A stretch of 64,000 nt of DNA from Tubulanus polymorphus (GCF_964204645.1 NC_134027.1:16356485-16420484); one strand, 5' to 3'; counted from the first letter of the stretch, positions 10,608-23,128 are shown. Program-made: numbers and translations. Notes: generated by a model not told the origin, from the letters alone.

Positions 10608-11412
10608 TTGACAAGATACTTGTATTGATATATGGTATAACTAGATCAGTCATATGGTTCTCCACGGAGTGCACTTACAAAACGCTGGAAAACACATTTT
10701 CATTTATATCAACTAGGCGTATTAAGGGATTACTATGAAAATTGATAAACATGTACCTGGTTTTGAAAAACAACGAACACCTTACATAATTAGTTCCAAT
10801 TTTAACCACTAGGGGGCGTTTTCTCTAAAAAAAAAAAAAATTCCTGCATCTGCTTTTCGCATTTAAATCAGTGCGAATTAAAATCAGTTGTATATGCAAA
10901 ATCACAAAACTCGGTATTATAGTGAATAATCATATGTGCCCTATGCCATCCAGCATGATAGTTCATACAACTGCCACCAGGGGACTGTGAAGGCACCATT
11001 TTTGCTCCTAGCTCCTTAACTGTTGGCGATAGAACCATGGTTGTAATGTGCGGTCAGAAGCCCTTGACGAGACGCTTGTATGATTTGACTAGTTATCTCA
11101 TATGGTTCTCCAGGAGAGCCACCTACAAATCACTGGAAATGCGTTTTCACTGATATATACACTTAGCAAATTAAGGGATTTCTATGAAAATTGATACACA
11201 TATACCTGGATATGAAATACAACGAACCCTCACATAAATAGTTCCTATTCAAACCACTAAGCAGCATAAATTTTGAAAACTCACTATAGCATCCATTTTC
11301 CGAGTGTAATTACACCATTTTATTATAGATATCATAAAACCTGGTGTGAGTTCATGTACATATAGCATGCTAACCAGCTAAATTAGTTCATACAACTGCC
11401 ACTCAGGAATGG
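10604..11412 (+). repeat. Two direct copies of a ~380-bp repeat
   Basis: The first copy (10604-10982) and second (11060-11412) share GATACTTGTAT/GACGCTTGTAT, ATATGGTTCTCCA, TAAGGGATT and CTATGAAAATTGAT in the same order. Both close with GTTCATACAACTGCCAC. The pair starts directly at the end of satellite array 1. Divergence is considerable, so the duplication is not recent. Confidence 0.82.
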
Positions 11413-11802
11413 TAAAAACATTGTATCACCATTATTCTCCAAGTAATTTTCCCCAAACTTGGTACATTAGTACTTTGCACTTAGTAGCAGTGTTCTACAT
11501 TAGGGGTTTTTAAGGGCCGGCCCGCCCCTTTAATTTTCATGGCTGACCCTGTAGCTGACATCGTTTGAAAATCCTTCAGTGACGATCTTCGGTTTGTATC
11601 ACCAGCTAATATTTCTCCTACACATAAACAAGCATTACCGGAATATCAATAATTGTATAAATAGTGAGTCAGACAAACGCTTCATGTCATAAAAACTTAT
11701 TACGTTCGTCAATAATTGTAGAAGCGGCTCACGCACGGAGCCACGCGGCGCCGCTCAGGTAGGCCAATAAATATTCTGGGATTTCCAGGCATGTTAAAAA
11801 TA
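11413..11802. other. Stretch without a recognised gene
   Basis: Nothing is supported here. It is a moderately GC-rich spacer before a D element. Confidence 0.4.
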
Positions 11803-12570
11803 ACTAGGGGTCCAGGAACACCATGCCCACTTGGAAAGTGGTTTCAAATGCTCAACAATCTACCAATTTCAATATATAAAGCCCCCTGGTGACCATATAC
11901 AAAACATATACAATGACCTTGAAACCCACCCATTCATAGAACATGTCAGCAACTACGATTTCGTAATTGATTGTGATAACTCAATATGTCTCGTTACCAA
12001 TTCAATATGGAAATACTAAGTAACTCTACTATTTGACACCCCCTGGTGACCATATGCAAAACCCAATCACCACAATCATGTCATGAATTACAACTTTGCA
12101 ATTGATCGTGGTAACAAAATATGCCTAGGTACAAATCTAATAAGGCAATACTAAGTTATTCTACTATTCAACGCCCCCTGGTGACTATATAGAATGACAA
12201 ATGTCCGTAAAAACTCACCACAATCATAGACGATGTCATGAACTACAACTTTGCAATTGATCATGGTAACAAAATATGCCGAGGTACCAATCTAATAAGG
12301 ATATAATAAGTTATTTCACTATTCCACGCCCCCTGGTGACCATATAGAATCACTAATGTCCTTTAAACTCACCAAATTCATAGGAAGATGTCATGAGCTA
12401 CAACTTTGCAATTGATTGTGGTAACAAAATATGCACAGGTAAAAATATAATATCGAAATACTAAGTTATTGTATTATTCAACGCCTCCTGGTGGCCATAT
12501 ATGAAAACCAATTACCTCGAATCTCACGAAAATCATAGAACACGTGGGCTACAACTTTCCAATTGATTAG
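11803..12570 (+). repeat. Dispersed repeat D, 3'-truncated copy
   Basis: The head ACTAGGGGTCCAGGAACACC is followed by several successive ~154-bp units, each opening AACGCCCCCTGGTGACCATA or a close variant. The copy stops in the last unit near 12570 without the D body or tail. Confidence 0.9.
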
Positions 12571-12908
12571 GCCCTTCAAAATTGATACCTTGTTTCTCAT
12601 CAAATCGCGAAGCCACCCGCGTCACTCCCGATAGCCAAAATAAAAAGAAAATAATAAAGTCCGAAACCCGCATCAGATTAGTTACGGTCGTCTCTTTTTT
12701 AATAAAATAAAAATACCTCACGCGCGTGTGATGGAAGAGGGTTGTACAGTCGTCTTTTTTATGCATATCGTTTTTGGCGATAATTAGTACGACCATGTGT
12801 GGAGTCACTTCCTGCTTTCAAAAAATCATGAGATGAAAAATGTTGTTTTCTGTGGAAATTAAGTGTGATAAAACGTCATTCCTCGAGTGGACAATCGTAA
12901 ATCTATAA
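12571..12908. other. Stretch without a recognised gene
   Basis: No repeat seen elsewhere in the window and no domain. A 91-codon minus-strand frame (12533-12808) lacks any family feature. Confidence 0.4.
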
Positions 12909-15900
12909 CTGGAGCACACTGTCGAAGAGGCCGTTGTATATTTACTGACAGAGTGCCATGATTTCGAACGGGGTGAATGCTTGAGACAGCTACAACAAGA
13001 TTTCTACAACAGAAATATTCATGACGATGTTGACGGTCATTCTTTTAAAGCCTACGTTAGTCATGACCAGTGTAGTAAATTCCAGTCATTGCCATTGTCA
13101 AGTAACATTCAAGACATATCAACATTTGGAAAATATTTGAGAATAGTTTTCTCGCTTCCTAAACAAGGCAATGCCAATGATGAGCCAACAAATCACACAT
13201 TTACCACACAGATGACTGCTGCACAAAGAACTACTTGGCCTGAGCAATATGATCCAGTAAGAAACAAAAAGCAGATGTACAATCACTTGTTGCTACTGAA
13301 GTCGAGCGGTATGCCTGGGTGGAAGACGACACATCTAAATTATGGAACCAACTTCATAAATACCCTACTAGATGTCATGTGGTTGATTGATGGTCATCAG
13401 GTAGGTTAAGCACCGGTATTGTTTAAATTTTATTGACAGTCACCACCAATTTTGCTATCAATATGCCGAAAATGTGCGCGCCTCTGCTCAAACAAATTAA
13501 TATCCTGCAAAATGATGTCTCAATTCACAAAATGCCCGATGTTGCTCCAAATGGTACCAAAATGCGGTCTAGCCTTGCCGAAACATCAGGTATTTGTGAT
13601 AATCATATTATCTAAGCTACATCTAAAATAGATCTGAAATTGAAAACTCCCTGATGATATGGGTTTGAAATGGAACTGTTCTTGATAGTCAGCACTCTGT
13701 ATGTACCTCTGCGTGTACTGGGACATGTTGTTTATCTGGTGTTATTCTTTTCAGGAAAAAATGTCTGCTCGTGGTTGTAAGCTACCTGGAATCCTAGCAG
13801 CGCTGAATGGTTACAACTGTCCAGAGAAACACAAGCATTCTAGACCAAAACTGAATGAGACAGAGCTTTCTACTTCTGTTCAGTTATTGTTCAAGACTTT
13901 ACAACAAGTAGGTACCTGTGTTAATACAATATCTCAGAATTAATAAACCTTACGGTACTGTATGTGGCGTATTTTTCCATGGTTTAAAGTTTGTCTATGA
14001 AACAAACACTCTTAGTTGTCCAAGTATGTCCTGGCCGTAGCTAATGCTTGATACTTCCATATACAATGTTAATCTGTGCTTTTATAACAGGTTTCTTATT
14101 TCTGAAGTGACAAGGGTCTAGGTCATTGGTTCTTCTGATTCTTTGGGTTTAGAACTCTAAACCGAAGGGGTTTTATTTTCTCAAGGTGGTTGTATTTGTA
14201 AATTTTAAAAAATTAGTTTTATTTTTAGAATTGGATACTGTCTGATAAATGGGAGAGACTCAAAACTGTGGTTGAGGAATTACGCAATGTTTGGAAAATA
14301 TGCTTCATATTTGAGAAGAAAGAATGAGGAAGTCACTGAAAATCATCATTCCTTGGAGGCAACTCGTAATAAAACAGATGCAGGTCGTACTGCCATTTTA
14401 CCACAGGGACTTCCTTTCACTAAAAGACAAAATGAATAAGTAGAAAATTTGTACGACTTACTCTGTGAAAAGGCATGTTATGAACATATTTTCATTAATC
14501 AGTTTTTGCCAGATGACCATAAAATAAGGTATGAGGCCATATCAAGCTTGTGAAAATCTGGCCTAATTTTCTCTTGTTGTTTGTATACATATAGTACAGG
14601 TAACAACCTTGGTTCCCTGCATTTCCTATGGATAATCAATGATGAAGATGAGAATATTTTGGATAAAAATTTCAAAATAGTTGTTGAGTTAGCCAATATG
14701 ATGCCAGAGTATCATACCAGGGAAATGCGAAAATCAGTGCAAAAATGGTTGGATCTTTGGTCAAAATAAAACCCATGGAGTTTCGATCTATATACAAAGT
14801 TCTAACCGGTGACAATTCTGGATCATGTAGTGCTGAGCAAGCTGAAATTGATGCCAGGGTTAGGCTTGCATAATTTGATGGGTGTATAGATGTAGTTACT
14901 GATTTGAGTGAATTAAATCAGGGTAAGAAGGCTATATATGAGACGAGTAACAAAGTAGTTGATGATCGCCGACATGGCATAGTGTGCCATACTGCTTCAG
15001 CCCTGTCTGTTGCACAGCTGTGTCATGAAGTTACCGACAGGTGTCCACCAGATACCCCTTTACCATCTGAGGAGTGGATTAGACTCCAATTTTGGCCCAA
15101 AGACCCCTGTGCCAAAACTGCCCTGCAGCACACTGGTAGGCTTAAATTTAAGTACATGGTCCAAAAATGTCAGGGCAACTCACGTTGACATGCACTACTG
15201 TGCAGCACTTTTCAAATATGAGAGAGAAATGGCCATCAAGTATCATTAAGAATGCCACTTCATCTCAATTGATGATAAGCATAAATGTAAAGTTGGGGAA
15301 CCTGGCTACCCTGAAGCAGCATGCAAGAGGGGTCGCCAAGTGATAGTCTCATTAGATTCTAGCTTTGATGGCGATCATGACTTCACGAAGTTCGGTTTAA
15401 TCCCCAGTGTCTGTTTGCTTGTTGACATCCCAGGTGATATAACTGAATCTTTCTATAGAGGTAAAGTATTTGTTTCATTGAAAGATTCAGTGTTTGAGGC
15501 ATCCAGCCCTATGCGACATGCTACGGAAATGCACAGCATTACAAATCCGAAGAACTGAAGCTCATTTTATTTATCTATTCAGATGGTGGGCCTGATCACA
15601 GGTTAAATTATATTACAGTCCAGTTATCATACTTATGCTTATTTATGCAATTGGATTTGGACACGTTAGTGGCAGTAAGAACGGCCCCACATAATTCTTG
15701 GGCTAATCCCATCGAAAGAATTATGTCGATAACGAACATTGGGCTTCAGTGCGTTGGTTTGATGCAGGAAAAAGCCTCTGAAAATGTTGAGATACTTGTA
15801 AAAACATGTAATACAATGAAAGATATAAGAGATGTTTCTGAAAAGAATACTGGGACAAAGGAAGCCCTCATGGAGACCAGTAAAGGATCTGCTGGGGTCT

Positions 15901-16738
15901 GTGATCAGTAAACTGAGGCTTAATGATGAAAGTTTCAGTGTTATATTAGCAGCCACTCCGGGAGAAATTGATGAGTTCTTTAGTGTTATAAAGGACCTTG
16001 ATGAAGCCCTTGGGTTTGACGATACGTCTGCTGTAAAAAAGAGTAAGAAAATAACTGATATGCTTAAACACTGTAGTCAGATTGGAAGGTATAGTTTCTG
16101 TTTGAAGTGTGGTGTGTTTGGAGTGCAGACTTCCAAGACTTGCCCAAGATGAATTTGCTAAACTGAGCTTCCTACCATTCCCAACCATACAACCAGATAG
16201 TGACCACTATAAACCATTTTCAGAGGTGTATGGGACTAAAACTAAAGATGATGCTCCATCAACAAAGGTCGTTAAGCCCAGGGCTCATCTCATCCCATTT
16301 AGTCCCACAGCCCAGACAGCGAAAAATTTTGGGGAAGTAGCAGTATGTATAGAATGCAACAAACCACGAGTTGTCTATGCTTCCCACAAACTTACTGTTG
16401 CTGAGAGAGACACGGTCAGTGTTATTCTAGACTCAGAGTTTTATGTCTGTGGCACTTTGATGTCGGACATAATTCAGTCAGTCAGTTCAGATGACAATTC
16501 AAACATCGGTGACCTCAGTACAAAGGTATATGTAAGGGCAAATCTTTCATGCATCTTACCTATTGAGGTGCCTTACTATAGTAGCCAACTATATAAGATA
16601 TATGCACAAACTGTGCATCTGATGATAAGTTGTGTACTGCACCTGGAATGCTCAACATGTATCCTATTTGTGTTTTCTAGGAAAGTTTGGCCACGTACGC
16701 AAACGCAAAAGAAAACTGATGGATCCAACCACCACTGA
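12909..16738 (+). pseudogene. Decayed multi-exon gene of an uncharacterised family with a DDE-like core
   Basis: A chain of plus-strand coding blocks continues through frame changes. Block 1 (12909-13401, ending at the donor CAG|GTAGGT) joins in phase to block 2 (13757-13909, after TTCTTTTCAG). More blocks follow at about 14229-14768, 14890-15190 and 15249-15560, then 15555-16150 and 16109-16580. The core reads HFISIDDKHKCKVGEPG, then FIYSDGGPDHRLNY, then NSWANPIERIMS. Asp at 15274 and 15582 and Glu at 15714 give D-x(~100)-D-x43-E, the layout of DDE transposase/RNase H-fold cores. The C-terminus has Cys pairs (SFCLKCG, VCIECNKPR, FYVCG) that may bind zinc. Stops near 14439, 14551 and 15247 and several frameshifts show decay. 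I recall multi-copy predicted proteins like this in cnidarian and bivalve genomes but know no assigned function; transposase ancestry is my inference. It lies antisense in the ERC intron. Confidence 0.7.
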
Positions 16739-17056
16739 TAAGTATTTAAGTTGGTATACATTATGCAAAACTTATGTTTTCAAGTAAATTTTGTACTGCA
16801 TTTATTGAACATTATAAATGATGTACTGTAGCATTTAGTTAAAATAATCTAGTAGAAGAGATCTTCATAAATTGTGATAATAAATCAATAAATAATAATA
16901 AGCCAATAAACCAGTCAATCGAAAGAAAAATGAGCACAGTGTTCCTTGTTGATGATCATTGATAGCCATGACGTTCATATTTTTCGTACAATCTTTATTC
17001 TTATATAGGGGAACAATTTAATTTAGTGTGCATGCAATATACAAATTCAGTATTAA
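16739..17056. other. A+T-rich spacer
   Basis: No gene. A short AATAAATCAATAAATAATAA run near 16880 could hold polyadenylation signals for the pseudogene just upstream. Confidence 0.4.
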
Positions 17057-17440
17057 ATATAGCTGCAAAGCAGCGATAACGGGTTTTCTGCACAGTCTTA
17101 GAATCCTGTTCAACGGTGGATTTCAACAAAGCATTTGATAAGGCTCAACATCAGCCATTACTAAAGAGGCTATTAGGAAACAGTATCAATGATAGGTCGC
17201 CCAAATGGCTCAGCAGTTATCTCTGAACGGAAACTTGTAACCGAAATCAACGGAACGCCTCATCTTGGAATGAGACGGTTTAACTAGTGGAGTCACGCAA
17301 GGTAGTATCCTAAGTCGTCTTCTGTTTAATGTCCTGACAAATGACATACACAGTAATCCAAAATATACCAGACCGAGTAAATTTCCAAAACGACCTTAAC
17401 ACACTGTTCGACCAAAAAACTTAATGTTCCGACAAAACCT
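17057..17440 (+). pseudogene. LINE reverse-transcriptase module, copy 2 (decayed)
   Basis: It has the same start (ATATAGCTGCAAAGCAGC) and RT blocks as the copy at 7361, here DFNKAFDKAQHQPLLKRLLG. It is fused at 17430-17450 directly to a satellite array, as is the copy at 63133. The 17057-17935 segment matches 63133-64000 throughout, module by module. Confidence 0.82.
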
Positions 17441-17719
17441 CGGGGACAAAACCAAAATTATGAATTGTCGCGGGTGACAAAACCAAAATATTGAATTGTC
17501 ACGGGCGACAAAACAAAAATAATGAATTGTCGCGGGCGATAAAACCAAAATAATGAATTGTTGCGGGCGATAAAACCACAATAATGAATTGTCGCGGGCG
17601 TTAAAACCAAAATATTGAATTGTCGCGGCGATAAAACCAAAATAATGAATTGTCGCGGACGACAAAAACAAAATATTGAATTGTTGCGTGCGACAAAACC
17701 AGAATAATGAATTGTCGTG
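17441..17719 (+). repeat. 31-bp satellite array 2 (about nine monomers)
   Basis: It has the same monomer family as array 1, in the order also seen at 63509-63783 (including the rarer TTGTTGCGTGCGACAAAACC monomer). It is separated from array 3 by the D element at 17720-19113, so arrays 2 and 3 may have been one array before D inserted. Confidence 0.95.
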
Positions 17720-19113
17720 GTCCAGGGACACCATGCTCACTTGGGAAGTCGTTTCAAATGCTCAACAATCTAACAATTTCAATACACAACGCCCTCTAGT
17801 GACCATATACAAAAACCAATGACCTTGAAACCCACCACAATCATAGAACATGTGAGCAGCTATGATTTTGTAATTGATTGTGATAACAAAATATGCCTCC
17901 TTACCAATTTAATATGGAAATACTAAGTTATTCTACTATTCAACGCCCCTGATGACCATATGCAAAACCCAATGACCTTAAAACTCACCACAATTGTAGT
18001 ACATGTCATGAAATACAACTTTGCAATTGATCATAGTAACAAAATATGCCTAGGTACCAATCTAATAAGGAAATACTAAGCCATTCTACAATTCAACGCC
18101 CCCTGGTGACTCTATGGAATAACTAATGTCCTTAAAAACTCACCACAATCATAGACGATGTCATGATCTACAACTTTGCAATGGATCATGGTAACAAACT
18201 ATGCCTAGGTACCAATCTAATAAGGAAAAACTAAGCTTTTCTACTATTCAAAGCCGCCTGGTGACTATATGAAATAACTAATGTCCTTAAAAACTCACCA
18301 CAATCATAGACGATGACATGAACTACAACGCAATTGATCATGGTAACAAAATATGCCTTGGTACAAATATAATATAGCAATACTAAGTTATTGTATTATT
18401 CAACGCCCCCTGATGGCCACATACTAAAACCAATGACCTTGAAACTCACCAAAATCATAGAACACGTTATGGGCTACAACTTTCCAATTGAATATAGTAA
18501 CACAATAGGCTTAGGTATCGATTTAATGTGGAAAAACTTTTTCCCACCTACGAATGAGCACTGATGACACCAAGATGGCCGCCAATTGCGTCATAATTGG
18601 CTGATCAAAAATACCTGTCCCAGGTATAAAATGTCCCTCTCTAAGGAATACCCATCAGCAATTGCAATGAGAAATGGCAAACCAGTAGGGAGCTACAGGA
18701 CCTAGAATTCTGGCCAAAATTGACATTTTTGGGCACTAAAAAGGTCATAGGACGGCCATCTTGAGTCAGATCGACCCAATTTTCTTATGCTGATGGGTCT
18801 TTGGTAGATTCAAATATAAACGAAAGATCAAGGTAATTGATCAAAGCGTCTTCAAAATTTCCCACGAAAACTTCGAAAATGTTTAAAAAGTGCTGATTTT
18901 GGCAAACAACAATGGCTGCCAGTCGGCCATCTTGAATCTGACAGGGCCAGTTTTTGGGCTGACAATGTGTCTAGGGTAGATACATGTATAAACCAAATAT
19001 CAAGACATTACCTTGAAGCGTCTTCAAAACTTCCCAAAATAACTGGATTCCGTCTATGGACGGACGAAAAGTGAACACAATAGCCCGCTGGGACTCAAGT
19101 CCCAAGTGGACTG
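17720..19113 (+). repeat. Dispersed repeat D, near full-length copy
   Basis: D comprises the head (GGTCCAGGGACACCATGC), a run of ~154-bp units opening AACGCCCCCTGGTGACC, and then a ~700-bp body. The body contains ATGGCCGCCAATTGCGTCAT, TGGCTGCCAGTCGGCCATCT and TATAAACCAAATATCAAGAC. The tail is GGACTCAAGTCCCAAGTGG. The head word GCCCACTTGGGA, seen in other copies, is the reverse complement of the tail word TCCCAAGTGGGC, which suggests short terminal inverted repeats. This copy sits inside 31-bp satellite on both sides. No protein is encoded, so it would be non-autonomous. Confidence 0.9.
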
Positions 19114-20585
19114 AAAAAGAACAAAACCAAACTAATGAATTGTCGCGGGCGATAAAACCAAAATAATGAATTGTCTCGGGCGACAAAACCAAAATAATGA
19201 ATTGTCGCGGACGATAAAAACAAAATATTGAATTGTCGCGGGCGATAAAACCAGAATAATGAATTATCGCGGGCGATAAAACAAAAATATTGAATTGTCG
19301 CGGGCGATAAAACCAAAATAATGAATTGTCTCGGGCGATAAAACCAAAATAATGAATTATCGCGGGCGATAAAACCAAAATAATGAATTATCGCGGGCGA
19401 TAAAACCAAAATATTGAATTGTCGCGGGCGATAAAACCAAAATAAAGAATTGTCGCGGGCGACAAAACCATAATATTGAATTGTCGCGGGCGACAAAACC
19501 ACAAAAAAAAATTGTCGTGGGCGACAAAAACAAAGTATAAAACCAAAATAATGAATTGTCGCGGGCGTCAAAACCAAAAACAAGAAATGTCGCGGGCGAC
19601 AAAACCAAAATAATGAATTGTCGCTGGAGATAAAACCAAAGTAATGAATTGTCGTGGGCGATAAAACCAAAATATTGAATTGTCGCGGGCGACAAAACCA
19701 AAGTAATGAATTGTCGCGGGCGACAAAACCAAAATGGTGAATTGTCGCGGGCGAAAAAAACCAAACTAATGAATTGTCGCGGGCGATAAAACCAAAATAA
19801 TGAATTGTTGCGGGCGATAAAACTAAAATAATGAATTGTCTCGGGGGACAAAACCAAAATAATGAATTGTCGCGGGCGATAAAACCAAAATAATGAATTA
19901 TCGCGGGCGATAAAACCAAAATATTGAATTGTCGCGGGCGATAAAACCAAAATAATGAAATGTCGCGGGCGACAAAACCAAAAAAAGAATTGTCGGGGCG
20001 ACAAAACCAAAATAATGAATTGTCGCGGGCGATAAAACCAAAATAATGAATTGTCGCGGGCGATAAAACCAAAATAATGAATTGTCGCGGGCGATAAAAC
20101 CAAAATAATGAATTGTCGCGGGCGACAAAACCAAAATGGTGAATTGTCGCGGGCAACAAACCCAAAATAATGAATTGTCGCGGGCGATAAAACCGTAATA
20201 ATGAATTGTCGCGGGCGATAAAACCAAAATAATGAATTTTCTCAGGCGACAAAACCAAAATAATGGATTATCGCGGGCGATAAAACCAAAATATTGAATT
20301 GTCGCAGGTGATAAAACCAAAATATTGAATTGTCGCGGGCGACAAAACCAAAATATTGAATTGTCGCGGGCGACAAAACCAAAATAGAAAATTGTCGCGG
20401 GCGACAAAAACAAAATACAAAACCAAAATAATGAATTGTCGCGGGCGACAAAACTAAAAAGAAGAATTGTCGCGGGCGACAAAACCAATATAATGCATTG
20501 TCGCTGGCGATTAAACCAAAGTAATGAATTGTCGTGGGCGATAAAACCAAAATAATGAATTGTCGCGGGCGACAAAATCAAAATC
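19114..20585 (+). repeat. 31-bp satellite array 3, with ~881-bp higher-order repeat
   Basis: About 47 monomers. An unusual short monomer (AAACAAAGTATAAAACC at about 19530) and its followers (CTGGAGATAAAACC, AAGTAATGAATTGTCG) recur about 881 bp later (from about 20410), marking a large-scale duplication. Five monomers carry TTATCGC in place of TTGTCGC, and all five are followed by GCGATAA. Confidence 0.97.
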
Positions 20586-21619
20586 ATTGTTTTCTCGCGT
20601 TATTTTAGTTTTGTCGTTTTGTCGTAATGTCGCCCTCATTTGCATATTCGTGTTTTTTTACCTTATCAGCCACCATACTAAAGCTTTAAGGTCGCGTAAA
20701 ACTCGATAAACACTTCAAGCGACACAGCGAACGATCTCCTTTCCCCACAGCGAACGCTTACTCCGAATGTCAAGTGTGAGTCCAGCATACGGATAGGAGT
20801 GTGTTATATACTTGTATTTAGTAAATACCTTGTGGATTTGACAATTATCGGTATGTACTGTAGGAAATATAGAGTACTGATGGTATTGATATAGAGGCCC
20901 GCGGCCGAATAAAGGAATATATTCTTTTATTTTGATACCTCGTCGACATAACAGCTTTTCTCCGCTATATCTCTTCGGCGTGTTTAGTTTAGGCCTTCGA
21001 CTCCCCGGTACACTAATGATTTATCTTAGTAAAAACACGGTAATTTTGGTTAAGAAAAATAGGTATTGCTCAATTAACTGCTTGACGCCCGCAGCCAAAT
21101 CACTGTTAGTAATATATTAATTTGTACTCGATTTGATTCTCAGAATAAGGAGAAACTCGCAGCGTATTCCCGGAACGACGATGTAGTGACACACGTCGAT
21201 TTGTCGATGTTTACGGCTCGACAGTGCATTTAAAATCTAAAGGAGTAAATTTCCTGTGTATTGGTATTATAATTTGATGAGGAAAATGGGTTATTGTTAT
21301 AATTAGTTTTTAAAAACCGCGACAGAATGTGCAATCTTTGGGTAATAAATTTGTTAATTTATGCTTGAATTGATAATCGATGTGACAAGAAACGTGCGGT
21401 AGATTTCGGAAAAACGACTTAGAAAAACATTTCGGCTCTTTGAATGGGGCTCAATTTTCGATGTTTACGGCCCGACAGTGCTTTTGTAACGTTGAATCTT
21501 CAAAATTTGCACGGAGTATTTGTAGATCGAAGTTAGCTGAATGATATCAAACGGATTGTATCGGCAAGAGCGGTAATGTAAAAAAGCCTATGTACTTTTG
21601 ACAAAAAATGTGTGGAAAA

Positions 21620-21654
<35 letters not shown>

Positions 21655-21706
21655 GAAACACGCGAATCTCAATAGGGTTTTCTGTGATGTAACAGAAAAC
21701 CCTAAT
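20586..21706 (+). repeat. Satellite flank module F, copy 1
   Basis: It begins where array 3 ends (GTTTTCTCGCGTTATTTTAG) and matches 61739-63132 through to AGGGTTTTCTGTGATG then TAACAGAAAACCCT, an inverted 12-bp pair. It contains TCCGAATGTCAAGTGTGAGT and CCTCGTCGACATAACAGC, two GTCGATGTTTACGGC phrases and an (AAT)n run at 21619-21654. No coding is seen. Confidence 0.9.
21619..21654 (+). repeat. (AAT)n microsatellite
   Basis: About twelve AAT units lie inside module F; the other F copy has a shorter run at about 63068-63085. Confidence 0.95.
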
Positions 21707-22274
21707 AAGTAGTTCATATTGCTGAGGGCCTAATTTAAGTTTTTGACTCGTAGGACCATTATTTACCGAAGCTCCATAAGATGCATACTGTTTTATACAC
21801 ATTAAATTAAATGGTTCCCACACTGCGTATCACAATCTCAGTTATGCCTGTAATTTCTTAGGGTCTAATCATAGTTTACATATGATAAGGATGACATTCC
21901 CAGCAATTCACAAAATGATTGGGCATGTGACCCTAGAGATCAAATGCCTTTTTATACTGCATTTGTTTAAAATTTTGCAGTTTTGATGTTTTAAATAAGA
22001 GAAAATAAGCAAAATGTACATTCTTGGTCTTGTGCATTTGACTTTCTATGGATCTGGTCTCTAAAAAGAAAAAAAACTCCCGCCCTCGTCTCAAATAAGT
22101 ATTATAAAAGGAATATATCTTTTTTTTTTAATAAGAAAAACCTCCCGCCCTCGTCTTCTTGGAAAATATGGAAATACGAATTTATTTCCACTTTTTTATT
22201 TTAAAAAAGCTCATAAACAAAAAATTTGCCCGCCCTCATCATGTTTAGAAGAGAGGTTTGGATGAGAAACAAGT
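21707..22274. other. Stretch without a gene; three CCCGCCCTCGTC phrases
   Basis: The phrase CCCGCCCTCGTC (last copy CCCGCCCTCATC) occurs near 22079, 22146 and 22230, each after an A-rich run, which suggests a worn tandem repeat of ~65-85 bp. Nothing codes. Confidence 0.5.
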
Positions 22275-22482
22275 TTTATTTGTTCAATAAAGTAAAATTG
22301 AATAGGATTTGATATTTTTTGGCAGAATAAAATTTGATTGAATTTTTAGTTTGAGCACATGGCTAATTAGCATATCAAGGTCATCTATCCGATTTGGGAA
22401 AAAGCTATTTTTCCCGGACCTTGCACAATGGTCAATCATATTTTCTGTATTGGTAATAAAAATATTCATCCAAAAAACCAAA
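22275..22482 (+). repeat. ~210-bp dispersed repeat, copy 2
   Basis: Second copy of the repeat at 3558-3768, same orientation, with small indels. Confidence 0.75.
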
Positions 22483-22862
22483 TCAACTAAAAGCTTTCAC
22501 AGAAATCGATCTTGAAATACAATTTTAGATCTTAAAATATAACCCGGAAGTAAAACGGTAGACGATACCGCTGGTTCACGTGAACACCTGCTGATTTCTG
22601 CAGCTAAGCCAATCATAGAGGAGTCTGCTCTCTGATTGGCTTTTCAAAACCAATATTTTTGCGATCAGATATTCGCGAAAAAGCTCATATAAATTTCAAC
22701 GAGGCCCTCTTTCAAAATTCAGCTACGTAGAGTTTGGAGAATGGATAATGCTTTAATGAATGATCTGTATGAATATATGCTCAGTTGCACAGTTAAAGAG
22801 CCTTTGCTCTGGAAAGCATGTCATTAAAATTCGCTCCATTTGTATAGTAACAGGCTCAGCCT
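22483..22862. other. Stretch with promoter-like words but no recognised gene
   Basis: CTGATTGGCT (inverted CCAAT) near 22632 is followed by CATATAAATT near 22686 and a short ATG frame at 22741 of 28 codons. The layout resembles a small-gene promoter, but the peptide has no recognisable family and the region is unsupported as a gene. Confidence 0.3.
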
Positions 22863-23128
22863 ATGGCTGGCCTAAAAATGTGTAAAAAGTGCAGATTTCA
22901 ACAATGGCTGCCAGCTGGCTATCTTGATTCTGACCGGGCTAGTTTTTGGGCTGAAGATGTATCTAGGGTAGATACATGTATAAACCAAATATCAAGACAT
23001 TACATTGAAGCGTCTTCAAAACTTCCCAAAATAACTGGATTCCGTCTACGGACGGACGAACGGACCAATGGACGGACAAAAAGTGAACGCAATAGCCCGC
23101 TGGGACCAAAGTCTGAAGTGGGCTAAAA
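22863..23128 (+). repeat. Dispersed repeat D, 3' tail only
   Basis: Body end and tail of D (TATAAACCAAATATCAAGAC to GGGCTAAAAAC). An 87-codon open frame here is shared DNA with other D tails, not a gene. Confidence 0.9.

Noticed and set aside
19095-20258. A 387-codon open minus-strand frame and many similar ones in all satellite arrays
   Set aside because: The monomer is 31 bp and has no stop in any minus-strand frame, so long open frames arise in all three frames at once. The product is a hydrophobic 31-residue repeat with no start context and no family. This is composition, not a gene.
21676-21710. Helitron 3' end (hairpin followed by CTAA) at the end of module F
   Set aside because: The hairpin AGGGTTTTCTGT...ACAGAAAACCCT is real, but no TC start, no A/T insertion pair and no second matching terminus could be shown. 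The two F copies have different bases after CTAA.
22741-22827. A 28-codon frame after CCAAT- and TATA-like words
   Set aside because: The peptide matches nothing I know and there is no second copy or clear polyadenylation signal. It is kept only as a remark on that stretch.
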